A stretch of 64,000 nt of DNA from Hevea brasiliensis (taxonomy: Eukaryota > Streptophyta > Magnoliopsida > Malpighiales > Euphorbiaceae). How positions within the stretch are numbered: position 1 is the first letter of the stretch; the number at the start of each line of letters is the position of its first letter. Of this stretch, positions 13,018 through 23,725 are shown one piece after another. The position numbers were made by a program, and so were the translations under genes. A model generated the notes under the pieces. That model was not told the origin of the DNA, ran no database searches, and saw only the letters and a program-made list of their open reading frames with translations. The stretch spans positions 49,329,043 to 49,393,042 of the forward strand of contig NC_079495.1 of NCBI RefSeq assembly GCF_030052815.1, in the 5' to 3' direction.

Positions 13018-13062
<45 letters not shown>
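13018..13062. repeat. (AT)n microsatellite
   Basis: About 22 uninterrupted TA dinucleotides inside the TE-5 LTR. The corresponding place in TE-7 and TE-12 has no such array, so it arose after insertion or in this lineage. Confidence 0.95.
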
Positions 13063-13067
<5 letters not shown>

Positions 13068-14111
13068 CACTTTAAACACCATCTCTAGTCCACTCTAAGC
13101 CCATCAAAACAATCAAAATCATCACCCCTAATAAGCTGCCGAAATTCGCCATTTACCCTAGCATGTTTAATTTTCTTCAATTCCACAATTTCCTAGCCTA
13201 AATTAATGTTTTAACATGAATATCCAAAGGAAGAAGGAGAAAGATGGCACTAACCTCTTTGAGCAGAATTTTTCCTTAGCTAACTTCAATTTTTCCTTCA
13301 CTTTCTTGGCTTTTCTTGGCAGCCAAACACTTGCTCAAGATGTAATATTAAATTTTTATGAAGGAAGGTAGGGATTTTATGGTGAAAAATTCAAAGTTAG
13401 CAAGGTGTAATGAAAGATAACAATGGTGGAAATGGGAGAGGTGGCTGCCGGCTGGTTTAGGAGAGGAAGATGCAGATTTGTTTTCAACTTTTGTCTCAAT
13501 TATTTCCTTTTAAAGTGCTTGTTGAAATTTGATTGGTGGAGGGCATTGCAATGACATCATGTGATGTCATTATTCTCAATTTCTTTCATTTTTCTATTCT
13601 TTTCTTTTCTACTTATTTTCAATTCAATTTTTAGCAATATTTATTCATATTTTAGATCATAATAATTATTTACTTAACTGGACAAGTCGGCCAAAAATCG
13701 CCTCTGAAGGCGAAATGACCAAAATGCCCTCTGTTTGGCTTAACGGGTCAAAATTGTCTGTACCGATTGAAAAATTTTTCTAAATATTTTCTTGGCATTC
13801 TAATGCTATAGGAACCTCAATGACCCTTCTCTGGAGTCCCAAAAATTATTTTATGAATTTTTCCCTGGGTCTAGGACTCCTAGTTGCGAGAACCGCAACT
13901 TCCCACTAGGTTACCCATCGCTAGGGCACCGGCTCATTTAACTTGGTTGTATTTTATTTCTAAAATTTTTTCTAAATTTTTCTTATTAATATTTGAGTTA
14001 ATTATGGTTCCTCACTTTAGTTTAAATATTTTTCCGAATGTTCTAGCTGTCCGATGACACAGTCACCTGGAGCAGAGAATGTACTGAGGTTGCTCTGAGG
14101 AGGGTGTTACA

Positions 14112-14124
14112 ACTCTTCCCCTCT
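14112..14124 (-). other. Polypurine tract of TE-5
   Basis: AGAGGGGAAGAGT on the minus strand, adjoining the LTR. The inverted repeat at 14129-14150 (TAAATTTCG/CGAAATTTA around TCCT, nine pairs) lies directly upstream of it in sense. Confidence 0.85.
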
Positions 14125-14125
14125 A

Positions 14126-14887
14126 ATTTAAATTTCGTCCTCGAAATTTACCTGATGCAAACAGTTGAGGGAACTATTGCCTCATCGTCTCTTCACTTTC
14201 CCAAGTTGCCTCCTCGGTGTTGTGGTGCCTCCAAAGCACTTTCACCAATGGAATCTGCTTATTTCTCAACTCTTTCACTTCCCGAGCCAGAATTCGTATG
14301 GGTTCCTCTTCATATGTCAAATCCGGTTGTACTTCAATTTCTTTCATGGAGATGACATGTGAAGGATCTGAGTGGTATCTTCTTAGCATAGACACATGGA
14401 ACACATTGTGGATCTTGTCCAGCTCTGGTGGTAAAGCTAGCCTATAGGCCACTGGACCCACACGTTCAATGATTTCATATGGGCCAATGAACCTAGGGCT
14501 TAACTTACCTTTTCTTTCAAACCTCAGTACTTTCTTCCACGGTGACACCTTGAGGAACACTTTGTCGCCAACCGCATATTCTATTTCTTTTCTCTTCAGG
14601 TCGGCATAAGATTTCTGTCTATCTGAGGCAACCTTCAGATTGGCTTTGATTAGTTTTACCTTCTCCTCAGTCTGTTTCACCAGGTCTGGCCCTACCAGTT
14701 TATCTTCGCCCAATTCAGTCCAGCACACTGGAGTTCTACATTTCCTCCCATACAGTGCTTCATACAGGGCCATTTGGATACTAGCTTGGTAGCTATTGTT
14801 GTATGCAAATTCTGCCAGCGGGAGGTATCTATCCCAACTTCCCTCAAACTCAATGACACAACTCCTCAGCATATCCTCAAGGACTTG
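14126..14887 (-). pseudogene. pol: TE-5 integrase C-terminal half with chromodomain
   Basis: An open frame (14174-14872) follows the integrase core: [45 protein letters not shown], the GPY motif, NVFHVSMLRRY, then a chromodomain ending VKVLWRHHNTEEATWESEE. The chromodomain is thought to steer integration to methylated-histone chromatin. A TAG at 14174-14176 ends the frame about 16 codons before the natural end. The lost tail continues FPQLF and then the coding side of the inverted repeat next to the polypurine tract. Upstream the frame is separated from the DDE core by an AT-rich insert (14888-14961). Good coding quality compared with TE-3. Confidence 0.9.
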
Positions 14888-14961
14888 ACATATATTTCAT
14901 GTTATTATTATCCTTTTAGTTCAATATTTGTATTAATTCAATTGGTTTAATTGTTTACATG
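14888..14961 (-). other. Intron-like AT-rich insert in TE-5 integrase
   Basis: 74 bp between ERVI and QVLEDML of the integrase, beginning (after CAT) with GTAAAC on the minus strand and full of stops. A glutamine-like codon lies on both sides (CAT and CAA). Homologous inserts sit at the same place in TE-3 (about 19545-19615) and TE-14 (about 59080-59153), while TE-8 and the second integrase of TE-14 lack it. Removing it strictly from GT to the nearest AG would shift the frame by one, so true splicing is unproven. Confidence 0.6.
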
Positions 14962-15304
14962 GATTACTCTTTCTGATTGCCCATCCGTCTGAGGATGGAA
15001 AACTGTGCTGAAGTGGAGTTGTGTACCCAAGGACTCATGCAACTTCTTCCAAAATCTTGATGTAAACCTTGGGTCTCGATCAGATATGATAGAAAGTGGA
15101 ATTCCATGCAGTCTAACTATCTCACTGATATACAATTCTGCTAACTTCTCCAGTGAGTAGTCGGTCTAATCGGCGAGAAAGTGTCTTGACCGTCAATCTA
15201 TCTACTATCACCCATACTGCATCATGTTTCTTCTGGGTGAGAGGTAGACCACTTACAAAATCCATAGTGACCTGATCCCATTTCCATTCAGGTATGCGTA
15301 TAGG
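14962..15304 (-). pseudogene. pol: TE-5 integrase catalytic core
   Basis: The readable part (15135-14962) shows [33 protein letters not shown] and the [11 protein letters not shown] motif, so the second aspartate (SDRD) and the catalytic glutamate (SERV) are present. The first part of the core (15304-15136) is translatable only with frame changes: fragments equivalent to KWDQVTMDFV, the HDAVWVI block and LTKTLS. The frame is broken near 15165. Context: RNase H and H2C2 zinc finger directly upstream in sense, intron-like insert directly downstream. Confidence 0.8.
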
Positions 15305-15940
15305 CTATAGCAAACCTGATGGAACTTGATGTTCTGCCTTAACTTGCTGACATGTCAAGCATTTAATCACATAGTCAGCTATGTCCTTCTTTATACTAGG
15401 CCACCAATACTGAAGCTTCAGATCATGATACATCTTTGTACTTCCTGGGTGCATAGCATAAACAATGGCATGTGCCGCTTTCAGAATATTGGCTTTCAAT
15501 TCCCCATTATCTGGTACACATACTCTTCCTTTGTAGTAGAGACACCCATTTGCTTTCACCTCATAGTCAGTTGCTTTTCCCTCTGAGATTTTGCTCATAA
15601 TAGCCATTAATTTTTCATCTGCCTTTTTCCCATCTAAAATCTGCTGTAGCATGTTTGGCCTCACTTGCAACTCAGCCAAAATAGCTCCATCTCGAACCAA
15701 AGATAGACGGGCATTCAATGATCTCAAAGCTATGATGGACTTTCTGCTCAAAGCATCAGCAACTACATTTGCCTTCCTAGGATGGTAGTCAATTACACAA
15801 TCATAGTCCTTCAGGAACTCAATCCATCGTCTCTGTCTAAGGTTGAGCTCCTTCTGGGTTGGCAAGTATTTCAGGCTTTTGTGGTCCGTGTAAATGTAGC
15901 ACTTTTCACCATATAAGTAATGCCTCCATATCTTGATCAC
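15305..15940 (-). pseudogene. pol: TE-5 RNase H C-terminus and integrase H2C2 zinc finger
   Basis: 211-codon open frame. N-terminal residues give the end of RNase H with [11 protein letters not shown] (catalytic aspartate) and the linker motif [10 protein letters not shown]. The rest is the spacer, then the integrase zinc finger with [16 protein letters not shown] and [12 protein letters not shown], so both histidines and both cysteines are present. It ends in a TAG (at PSGLL) where related copies continue. The upstream RNase H part is in a different frame (15961-16212). Confidence 0.9.
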
Positions 15941-16330
15941 GAAGATAATTGCTGCAATCTCTAGATCATGGGTAGTGTAATTCTGTCATGTGGCCTTAGG
16001 CATGCGGAAGCATAAGCGACCACCTTTCCCTCTTGCATCAATACACACCCTAACCCATTATGAGAGGCATCACTGTAGACCACAAAGTCCTTTCCTGACA
16101 CTGGCTGTGTTAACACTGGTGCCTCTGTCAACATAGCCTTCAACTTTTCAAAACTGGTCTGACACTTGTCATTCCAGTCAAATATGACATTCTTGTGTAA
16201 CAACTTGGTCATTGGAGCAGCTATTAAGGAAAATCCCTTTACAAATCTTCTGTATTACCCAGCTAGCCCCAAGAAGCTTCTGACCTCAGTTGTATTTCTG
16301 GGAGGCTTCCATTCCATCACTGCTTCTAGC
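15941..16330 (-). pseudogene. pol: TE-5 end of RT and start of RNase H, truncated
   Basis: An open frame (15961-16212) gives TKLLHKNVIFDWNDKCQTSF and [18 protein letters not shown], the connection domain and first RNase H aspartate. Sense-upstream residues [12 protein letters not shown] and WKPPRN-type can be recognised with frame breaks up to about 16330, where homology stops and sense LTR sequence (TE-4) begins. RT active site, protease, gag, leader and 5' LTR of TE-5 are all missing. Confidence 0.85.
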
Positions 16331-17991
16331 CCCATAACTCAATGTAGAAAGGTCCAATTGACCTGAAATTTTACCAGCAACAAGCTAAGATATAGACCAA
16401 CAACTTTCATGAAGAAACCTACCCCAAATTATGACCAGAACCTATCCAACAAGTGAGTTGTAATCACTATTCACTACACTGTAGATATGGTCAGCCCAGA
16501 AAAATTTCAATCCGGCCAGTTGTGGTTTTTGGACCATAACTTGAGCTACAAAACTCTAAATGGAGTGATTCAAAAAAGGAAATTTAACTAGACAAAATAA
16601 GGAACAACTTTCATGTTGATCATTTTGCCAAATTCCCACTGCAAAAATAACTAATGGAATAGAAAATATAAGGTATAAAAACTAAAAATTCTGCTCAATT
16701 AACTTTAAACTTAGAAATGGTATTGGCAACCAATACCAACAAATTTTGAATGCAAAATGTGGAATGTTGGGAGTATTAAAACTAATGTACCTATTGTCTA
16801 TGCAAAAGTCAACATTTTGGTCGACTAATGAAGTGAATAGTAACACCAAAACTTGAAATTCAAAAATTGTAAAACTTAAAAATGTAATATGCCCTAGTAT
16901 ACCTAGCAAGATTGGTTTGGATAGCTTGGCATGCCAATAGGGTTCTCTTAGTAGTGCTGCATATGGCTTCATGCCATTCTGTGTTTCATGGCTTTTCCAT
17001 GTCATTCTGTGAAATAATAGCCTTTGGCTATGTTATTTGAGTTGATATGCTTGGGTTTTGACCCTGATAATTATTACAGCTTACTAGGCGTTACATTTAC
17101 TGCCGAGATACAATGTGACCGATGGTGTGATGGTCCGAGGTACTTAGTACCCAGTGCCGGTTTACCCATTTATCCAGTCCAGTCAACTAGTATGGGTTAC
17201 TCGGGCAATGATAATAAACCGTATCAAATTTTAAGTGAATAATACTACAAACAATACCAGAAATTAAGTATACCCAAAAATAAAAAATCATACACTCTGC
17301 ATAATTATTTTATTCTATTTTATTTTATATTGTCACCACTAAGCAAAATTGCTTAGCGCGTTGCTTTTGCCACGTGCAGGTACTAGAGACCTAGCTGGGG
17401 AGCCCAGCAGACATCAGACGGGGCGAGTCTTCAGAGCTGCATCCGGGGTCCAGAGTTACCTCACATCTGCACTGCATATGGTAGGACATTAGGACTATAG
17501 GTGGCCCTTTTGTATTTTTGCATTTTGTATTAGTTTGGATTGTAACTATAAACTCCTGTAATTATGTATTAATGTAAACATATGAAATTTCATATTATTG
17601 AGATTTTCTGCATTATGTATGTTGATAAATGAAATGTTGAGAATTATTTGTGAATATGCTTCAAGTGATGAAGTGAACAGAAAGGTTTTGAAAATAGTAT
17701 TGTGATTTGAGATTGAGATTTTGAGATTGTCTTGAATGTGTATAATGGAGTTTGGATTTGGAAATTATTTTGGAAGTGTTTTTAAACAGGTTCAAAAGAA
17801 CTATTTTTCCAATTTACAGCTGGCACTCTGCCGGATTTTCTATAAAATTTGCGAATAAATTCAGATTTATCAAAATTGAAAATAAATGAATTATAAAGGG
17901 ATAAATTGCAATAGAAACATAAATTGGTGCTCCGGCACACTGAGTGGCATAACTTGCTCCGCTACACTATAGACGGGTAAGGGGTATCACA
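16331..17991 (+). mobile_element. TE-4: 3' part of solo LTR, type I
   Basis: Sense LTR sequence matching the reverse complement of TE-7 from about 22250 to 20589. It ends GGGGTATCACA and is followed by the second CAACT target copy (17992-17996). The hairpin is at 17339-17356. Together with 10034-10914 this is one LTR with matching target duplications, hence a solo LTR in the TE-3 leader. The abrupt switch from TE-5 pol to this LTR at about 16330 implies a deletion or recombination event that removed the right end of TE-5. Confidence 0.85.
17339..17356 (+). other. Type I LTR hairpin, TE-4
   Basis: CTAAGCAA and TTGCTTAG pair perfectly; GCGCGTTGC follows, the type I counterpart of GCGATAGC. Confidence 0.75.
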
Positions 17992-18440
17992 CAACTGCTC
18001 AAATGTTTGATACATACAGTACATTACATCATAAATATGATCTAATGGAGAGAAATCTCCTTGTGTTGGTTGTATAAGAAATAGAAAATCCTGTGAAAAG
18101 GTATAGAAGAGAAGAATAAGACAATAGAATAGTCTGTGACGGCGAAAGTACAAGGTGAGGCTCCAGCCCCTCAGAGAGTCGGAAGTCCGACTTTATTAGC
18201 CCCACCAGTACAAATTACTGTACAAATGGCCCAGCAAATGGCCACTTTCTTTCAACAAATGGCTAATAATCTGTCAGCCTAAGCCCAAGTACAAACCCAA
18301 CCCCACAAAGGCAATGTGAAATAGAGAAAAGGGAGAAACCTATGAGTCAGAGCTCGAATAGTCATCTGGAAAATAAAAGCAAGACATAAAAGAACAATTT
18401 CCTTTTAGGAAATGGGGCCAAACAGTGGCTACAAATTGTC
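17992..18440 (+). pseudogene. gag: TE-3 leader and gag N-terminal remnant
   Basis: The TE-3 leader resumes with CAACTGCTCAAATG. The gag start corresponding to the ATG at 57618 is ATA here (18103-18105). The following residues are recognisable: EEKNKTIE, VQITVQMAQQMATFFQQMAN, AQVQTQP. Several stops interrupt. The main gag body (the EWWK/LTWDYF region) is absent, and sequence after about 18440 has no match to gag. This is the degenerate, non-coding interior shared with TE-14. Confidence 0.75.
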
Positions 18441-18532
18441 CAAAGTGATATGCAAAGTTAAAATCTCGAAATTGAACCTAAAGAAAGGTTCTTTAAAAAC
18501 ATTATTGGCTTATCCCTACTAAGTCACTATAT

Positions 18533-18682
18533 ACTAAATTACTTGAAATAGGTATGTGGGACCCACTTTTCCACTGTACATTGACATGGAGATTTCGTTA
18601 TCACAACATGCTAAATCACATGAAATAGTGATGTGGGACCCACCTTTTCCACAATACATGAACATGAAGATTTTGTTAGACA
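18533..18682. repeat. Direct duplication, about 75 bp, two copies
   Basis: Both copies read CTAAAT, a short variable stretch, TGAAATAG, ATGTGGGACCCAC, TTTTCCAC, a second variable stretch, GACATGG or AACATGA, GATTT, GTTA. They are imperfect, so the duplication is not recent. Confidence 0.7.
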
Positions 18683-18850
18683 ATTGATAATGCTTAATTC
18701 CTCAAAGTAAACCTAGGCTTATGTATATTGTATGGATCGATTGGTATACTAATTAGGGATTACAGATAGCAGTACTGCCTACATGGAAAGTCATGAATTG
18801 ACAATATATGATTGATATGATTTTAAAAGACAATGAATATCGGTATCAGG

Positions 18851-19038
18851 GGGCTTGCAAGGATGGCGATACGTAATGCCTGTAAAGTGCTCTGATAGGT
18901 ACCACCCAAGGGCTTGTAGGGATGGTGATACGTAATGCCTGCAGGTGCTTTGATAGGTACCCTTAATTGCCACCAAAGACAGAGAAGGGGCTTGCAGGGA
19001 CGGCGATATGTAATGCCTGTAAGTGTTTTGATAGGCTA
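18851..19038. repeat. Three copies of a GATACGTAA-containing motif
   Basis: Units at about 18851-18901, 18910-18960 and 18987-19038 share GGGCTTGCAGGGATGGCGAT followed by ACGTAATGCCTGYAAGTGCT and TGATAGGTAC. A fourth copy lies in the TE-3 LTR at 8926-8977, with a partial one at about 8870. Confidence 0.8.
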
Positions 19039-19120
19039 CTTGGGCATAAATATAAGTAATGAGTTTTAAATTTAAATAATTACATAAAGAGACCACTGAT
19101 ATGACTTTAAAAGACAGAGA

Positions 19121-19704
19121 AGGAAATAAGTGTACAGAAAAGATGTTAGAAAACCTAGTCCATGAGGATATAACGTAGTGGCTATGTAATGTTCTCGATG
19201 TTTGTGTTGTAAGCTGCAGATTACAGTACCGACATGGGATTACTGTGTAGAGCTACATGCTTCCTCGTGGTACACCAAGATAAGGATGTTTGTAAGTAGT
19301 CTTTGATTTGATACAATTACGCTCGAATAGAGTACTATTACGGGAAATAAATGTGAAAATACTAGTCAGAAATTTAAAACTTCAGAACTAGTCTATCGAA
19401 TGACTACACTTGTAAGGTAGCTAGAGTCAGTGACTCGGTTACATTAATGTGAACTACCTGTACCACAGTAATTGCTATAAGCTTAGAGATATCACTACGA
19501 CTTATCATCCTCAGATGGATGGACAGTCGAAATGAGTAATTCAGGCAAATTCTGAAACTCATTGAGTTCCTGTAAATAATGAAATGAAATGATAATAATA
19601 ACCTGTAATATGTGATAAGCCCTCGAGAATATACTGAGAACTTGTGTCATTGAATCCGAGGGGAGATGGGACAGATACCTCCCACTAATAGATTTGTATA
19701 CAAT
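19121..19704 (+). pseudogene. pol: TE-3 degenerate integrase remnant
   Basis: From 19121 the sequence runs parallel to 58665-59230 of TE-14. Only the last part is recognisable as integrase: HPQMDGQSK at 19507-19533, VIQ, an intron-like AT-rich insert (about 19545-19615), then residues equivalent to LENILRTCVIES and RWDRYLPL. It stops at ACAAT (19700-19704), where TE-6 inserted, and continues at 37984. The part before 19500 is conserved with TE-14 but not readable as protein. Confidence 0.75.
19545..19615 (+). other. Intron-like AT-rich insert in TE-3 integrase remnant
   Basis: Begins GCAAAT directly after the VIQ codons and runs to the GCCCTCGAG block. Base-for-base alignable with the TE-14 insert and more loosely with TE-5, including a shared GATAATAATAA core. 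Confidence 0.6.
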
Positions 19705-20588
19705 TGTAACACCCCTATGTTCGGCAATGCGTTCTACTGTTCCGGTGACCAGTGTCGGTCCGGACAGCTAGGATGCCTAGAACTACACTTAGATATGGGT
19801 GAGGAGACATAAAATAATGAAATACAAGAAAAGAAAATACAAGAAAAATAAAGGAAAAATAATAGCAATGAAATGTAACCAAGTTAAACGAGTCGAGAAC
19901 CATAGCGATGGGTGACCGCACCGGGAAGTTGCGGCGTGGACCGTTGACTAGCCCTGGACCGCGGGGAACCCTAGAAAATATTTTTAAGACATAATTAAAG
20001 ACTTATTGAAATATAAATATCATTAGAAATATCAAAGAAAAATTAATTAATTAGTACAAAGAAAAACGAGAAATCGAGAAAACGACAAAACTCGGTGTTA
20101 TCGAAAAATCTGGAATACAACCCGAACAGGGGCATTGTGGCCATTTGACACCCCGAGTTGACTTTTGACCTAAATGTCCATGAAAATAAAGTGGTATTAA
20201 ATTTTGAAAATTTCATGAAAAATGAAATTGGAATGAAATGTAATTAAGGGAAATTAAAGGGATAAAGTTTGGGATAATTAAAAGTTTAATTAAATTATTA
20301 TTATTTTAAAATTAGTGGACCTTAGTGGGACATATATAAGCATATGAGACAAAGTGGATAGCCATATTTCATCATCTTCATCTCTTTAATTTCACTTTGC
20401 CGAATTCATTTTTTCTTCTCCATGAAAACTCCATAGCAGGCCATGGAAGGAAGCTTCATTCAATCATTATAAAGCCAATTTCCACCCAAATTTCTTCATT
20501 AATCCTTGCCTACACACCTTGGACAACATATTGGTAGTAATTTTAAGGAGGTTTGGTGAGGTTTTAGTCAAGCTTCAAAAGTGGTAAG
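19705..20588 (+). mobile_element. TE-6: solo LTR type II, part 1 of 3
   Basis: Starts TGTAACACCCC after target copy ACAAT (19700-19704); the second ACAAT is at 37984-37988. It contains the CTGTTCCGGTGACC block, the GATGGGTGACCGCACCGGGA block and a TATA box (20333-20339), and ends at GTAAG, where TE-7 inserted. The three parts add to about 3.99 kb, the same as the complete LTRs TE-14 and TE-15. Confidence 0.92.
20333..20339 (+). promoter_or_regulatory. Candidate TATA box in TE-6 LTR
   Basis: TATATAA about 630 bp into the LTR. Downstream comes a 240-bp stretch ending AAGTGGTAAGT, a good plant splice-donor consensus present at the same place in TE-14 (about 54330) and TE-15 (about 60791). Confidence 0.5.
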
Positions 20589-23500
20589 TGTGACACCCCT
20601 TACCCGACTACTGTGTAGCCGAGCAAGATATGCCACTCAGTGTGCCAGAGCACCAATTCATATTTCTATTACAATTTATCCCTTTTAATTCATTTGTTTA
20701 TAATTTTTGATAAATATGAATTTTTCTGAAATTTTTATAGAAAATCCGGTAGAGTGCCGGCTATAAATTGGAAAAACAGTTCTTCTGAACCTGTTTAAAA
20801 ACACTTCCAATATAATTTCCAAATCCAAACTCCATTATATACACATTTCTCAACTCAATCTCAAAATCTCAATACTATTTTCAGAAACTTTTCTTTTCTG
20901 TTCACATCATCACTGAAAGCACATTTATATTTCTCAACATTTCATTTATCAACATACATTATACAGAAAATTTCAATAACATGAAATTTCATATATTTAC
21001 ATTGTTACATAATTTCAAGAGTTTATAGTTACAAACCAAAATTAATACAAAATGCAAAATACAAAGTGCTTCCCCGAAATCCTAATGTCCTACCATGTGC
21101 ACTGCAGATGAGAGGTGACTTTGGACTCCGGATGCAGATTTGAAGGCTCACCTGGTCTGATGTCGGCTGGGTTCCCCAGCTAGGTCTCCAGTACCTGTGC
21201 GTGGCAAAAGCGATGCGCTAAGCAATTCTGCTTAGTGGTGATAATATAAAATAAAATAAAATAAAAATAAGTATGCAGAATGTATGTTTACATTTTTGGG
21301 TAGACTTAATTTCTGATGTTTATTGCAGTATTATTCGATTAAAGTTTGGTAAGATTTATTATCATTGCCCAAGTAACCCATACTAGTCGATTGGACTGGA
21401 TAAACGGGTAAACTGGCACTGGGTACTAAGTACCTCGGACCATCACACCATTGGTCACATTGTGTCTCTCGGTGTGCAACAGAACAGCTAATAAGTTGTA
21501 ATAATTATCAGGGATAAAACCCAAGTGTAACAACTCAAATAACATAGCCAAAGGCTAATATGTCACAGAATGGCATGGGAAGCCATGAAACACAGAATGG
21601 TATGAAGCCATATGCAGTACTGCTAACAGAACCCTATTGGCATGCCAAGCTATCCAAACCAATCTTGTTAGGTATACTAGGGCATATTACACTTTTAAAT
21701 TTCACAATTCTTGAAATTCAAGTTTTGGTGTTACTATTCAATTCATTAGTCAACCAAAAGGTTGACTTTTACATGGACAATAGGTACATTGGTTTTAATA
21801 CTCCCAACATACCACATTTTGCATTCAAAAATTGTTGGTATTGGTTGCCAATACCATTTCTAACCTTAATGGTAATTGGACAGAATTTTCAGTTTTTATG
21901 CTTTGTTTTACTATTCCATTAGTCATTTTTTCAGTGGGAATTTGGTAAAATGTTCAACATGAAAGTTGTTCCTTATTTTGTCTAGTTATATGTCCTTTTT
22001 TGAATCACTCCATTTGGAGTTTTGTAGCTCAAGTTATGGCTCAAAAACCACAACTGGCCAGATTGAAATTTCTCTAGAATCTCTGGACTGACCAAATCTA
22101 TAGTGTTAGGAACAGTGACTGCAACTCACTCTTTGAATATGTTCTGTTCATAATTTGGGTTAGGTTTCTTCATGAAAGTTGTAGATCTGTATCTCAGCTT
22201 ATTGCTGGTAAAATTTCAGGTCAATTGGACCTTTCTACACTGAGTTATGGCCAAATGACCAAACACTGTTCATTTGGTCATTTTGCCCAGGCAGAATGCA
22301 GGTCACCCGGATTAGGGCAATCTTTTGGTCCACTAAATTTGGTTTTCTGGGCATGGTTTCTTCACCAAAGTTGTGCCATTATGTGTCTAGTTTCATTTCC
22401 AATTGTCCTTGCACCAATTGAACCTCTACAATTCAAGTTATTGCTGCCCAAATCTGCTGGACTCATGCCCAGTCCTGCAGGTCACCAAGGGCAGCCACAC
22501 CACACTTAAATCCCACTACAAAATTCACTTCATTTTTGATTTAAACAGAACCAAATGGTAAATAATTGACCATTAAAACCTAATTTCATCATCACATGAT
22601 CAAAGTCTCAATTTCCATCCCAAACCCTAACTCAAACATTACAAATCATGCATTATCATTGCATTTCAACACTCCACTTGAGTGATACAATTTAAGGGCA
22701 TCCATACTAGCATGTTAGCTCTATAAAACTCATTACAATCATACCCCAATCAAGGCTGCTGAAATTTATGGGTTGGCATACAAATGATATTCAATAAATT
22801 TCTTTGTGATTGGCACTCATTTATAGTTCTTAAACATGAATTTAAAGTGAAATTCAAGGTTAGGTCACTAACCTCCATGGAGTGAAGTTTCCCGACTTGC
22901 TAGGGTTCTTGTTTTCCTTTTCTTTTTGCTCCCAAAAGAATCACCAAAATGTAGGAACACTTTTTTGTGTTGGGAGTATAGGGTTTAGTGGGGTAGAAGC
23001 TAGTGAAAATCAAGCTTGAAAAAGCTTGAAAATAGTGGTTATGGAGGAGGGTCATGGCAAGAAGAAGAAGAAAAGAGAGAGATCTGATTTTTTGCTCATT
23101 TCCAGCCCATTTTGTCTCTTTTAAGTGTATTTAGTGAATGGTGATTGGTGGAGGCATTGTAATGACATAAGCATGAGGTCATAATTCCAAATTTCCTTCA
23201 TTTTTTTTTCTTTTCTTTTCTACTCATTTTCAATTTAATTTTTAGCAATATTTATTCACATTTTAGATCATAATAATTATTTACTTAACTGGACAAGTCA
23301 GTCAAAAATCACCTCTGAAGGTGAAATGACCAAAATGCCCTCCGTTTTGCTCAATAGACTAAAATTGTCTGTACCGATTGAAAAATTTTTCTAAGCATTT
23401 TCTTGGTATTCTAATGCCATAAGAACCTCAATGACCCTTCTCTGGAGTCCCAACAATTATTTTATAATTTTTCCCCCAGGGACTAGGGCTCCTAGTTGCG

Positions 23501-23725
23501 AGAACCGCAACTTCTCACTAGGTTACCCATCGCTAGGGCACCGACTTATTTAACTTGGTTGTATTTTATTTCTAAATTTTTTCCTAAATTTTTCTTATTA
23601 ATATTTGAGTTAATTATGGTTCCTCACTTTAGTTTAAATATTTTTTCGGATGTTTTAGCTGTCCGGACCGACACTGATCACCGGAACAGTAGACTGTACG
23701 GACTAGCTAAAGTGAGAATGTTACA
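20589..23725 (-). mobile_element. TE-7: complete solo LTR, type I, 3.1 kb
   Basis: TGTGACACCCC to GTTACA, flanked by perfect 5-bp target copies GTAAG (20584-20588 and 23726-23730). No internal region: a solo LTR left by LTR-LTR recombination. Hairpin at 21218-21235; three mid-LTR repeats begin near 21956, 22169 and 22361; AGTTGCG/CGCAACT hairpin at about 23495. It serves as a clean reference copy for type I. Confidence 0.95.
21218..21235 (-). other. Type I LTR hairpin, TE-7
   Basis: CTAAGCA and TGCTTAG with loop ATTC, followed by GTGGTG. Confidence 0.75.

Larger units (their letters stand above)
10915..14111 (-). mobile_element. TE-5: left (3') LTR, type I, 3.2 kb, antisense
   Basis: Complete LTR from TGTGACACCCC to GGTGTTACA, followed on its right by polypurine tract and pol of the same element. 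It includes the hairpin at 11558-11575, an (AT)n microsatellite (13018-13062), the mid-LTR repeats and the AGTTGCG/CGCAACT hairpin at about 13881-13899. It is inserted in the sense LTR TE-4. No target duplication can be verified because the right end of TE-5 is lost. Confidence 0.88.
18441..19120 (+). mobile_element. TE-3 non-coding interior with internal repeats
   Basis: No coding sequence recognised. It contains a direct duplication of about 75 bp (18533-18606 and 18608-18682, sharing ATGTGGGACCCAC) and a triplicated motif at 18851-19038. The rest is AT-rich without recognised homology. Confidence 0.6.

Noticed and set aside
21560..21922. ORF starting MSQNGMGSHETQNGMKPYAV, with a similar one at 16682-17005 on the other strand
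   Set aside because: Both are the same stretch of type I LTR in opposite orientation. The frame is broken in TE-2, TE-5 and TE-12. It reflects shared LTR sequence, not a gene.
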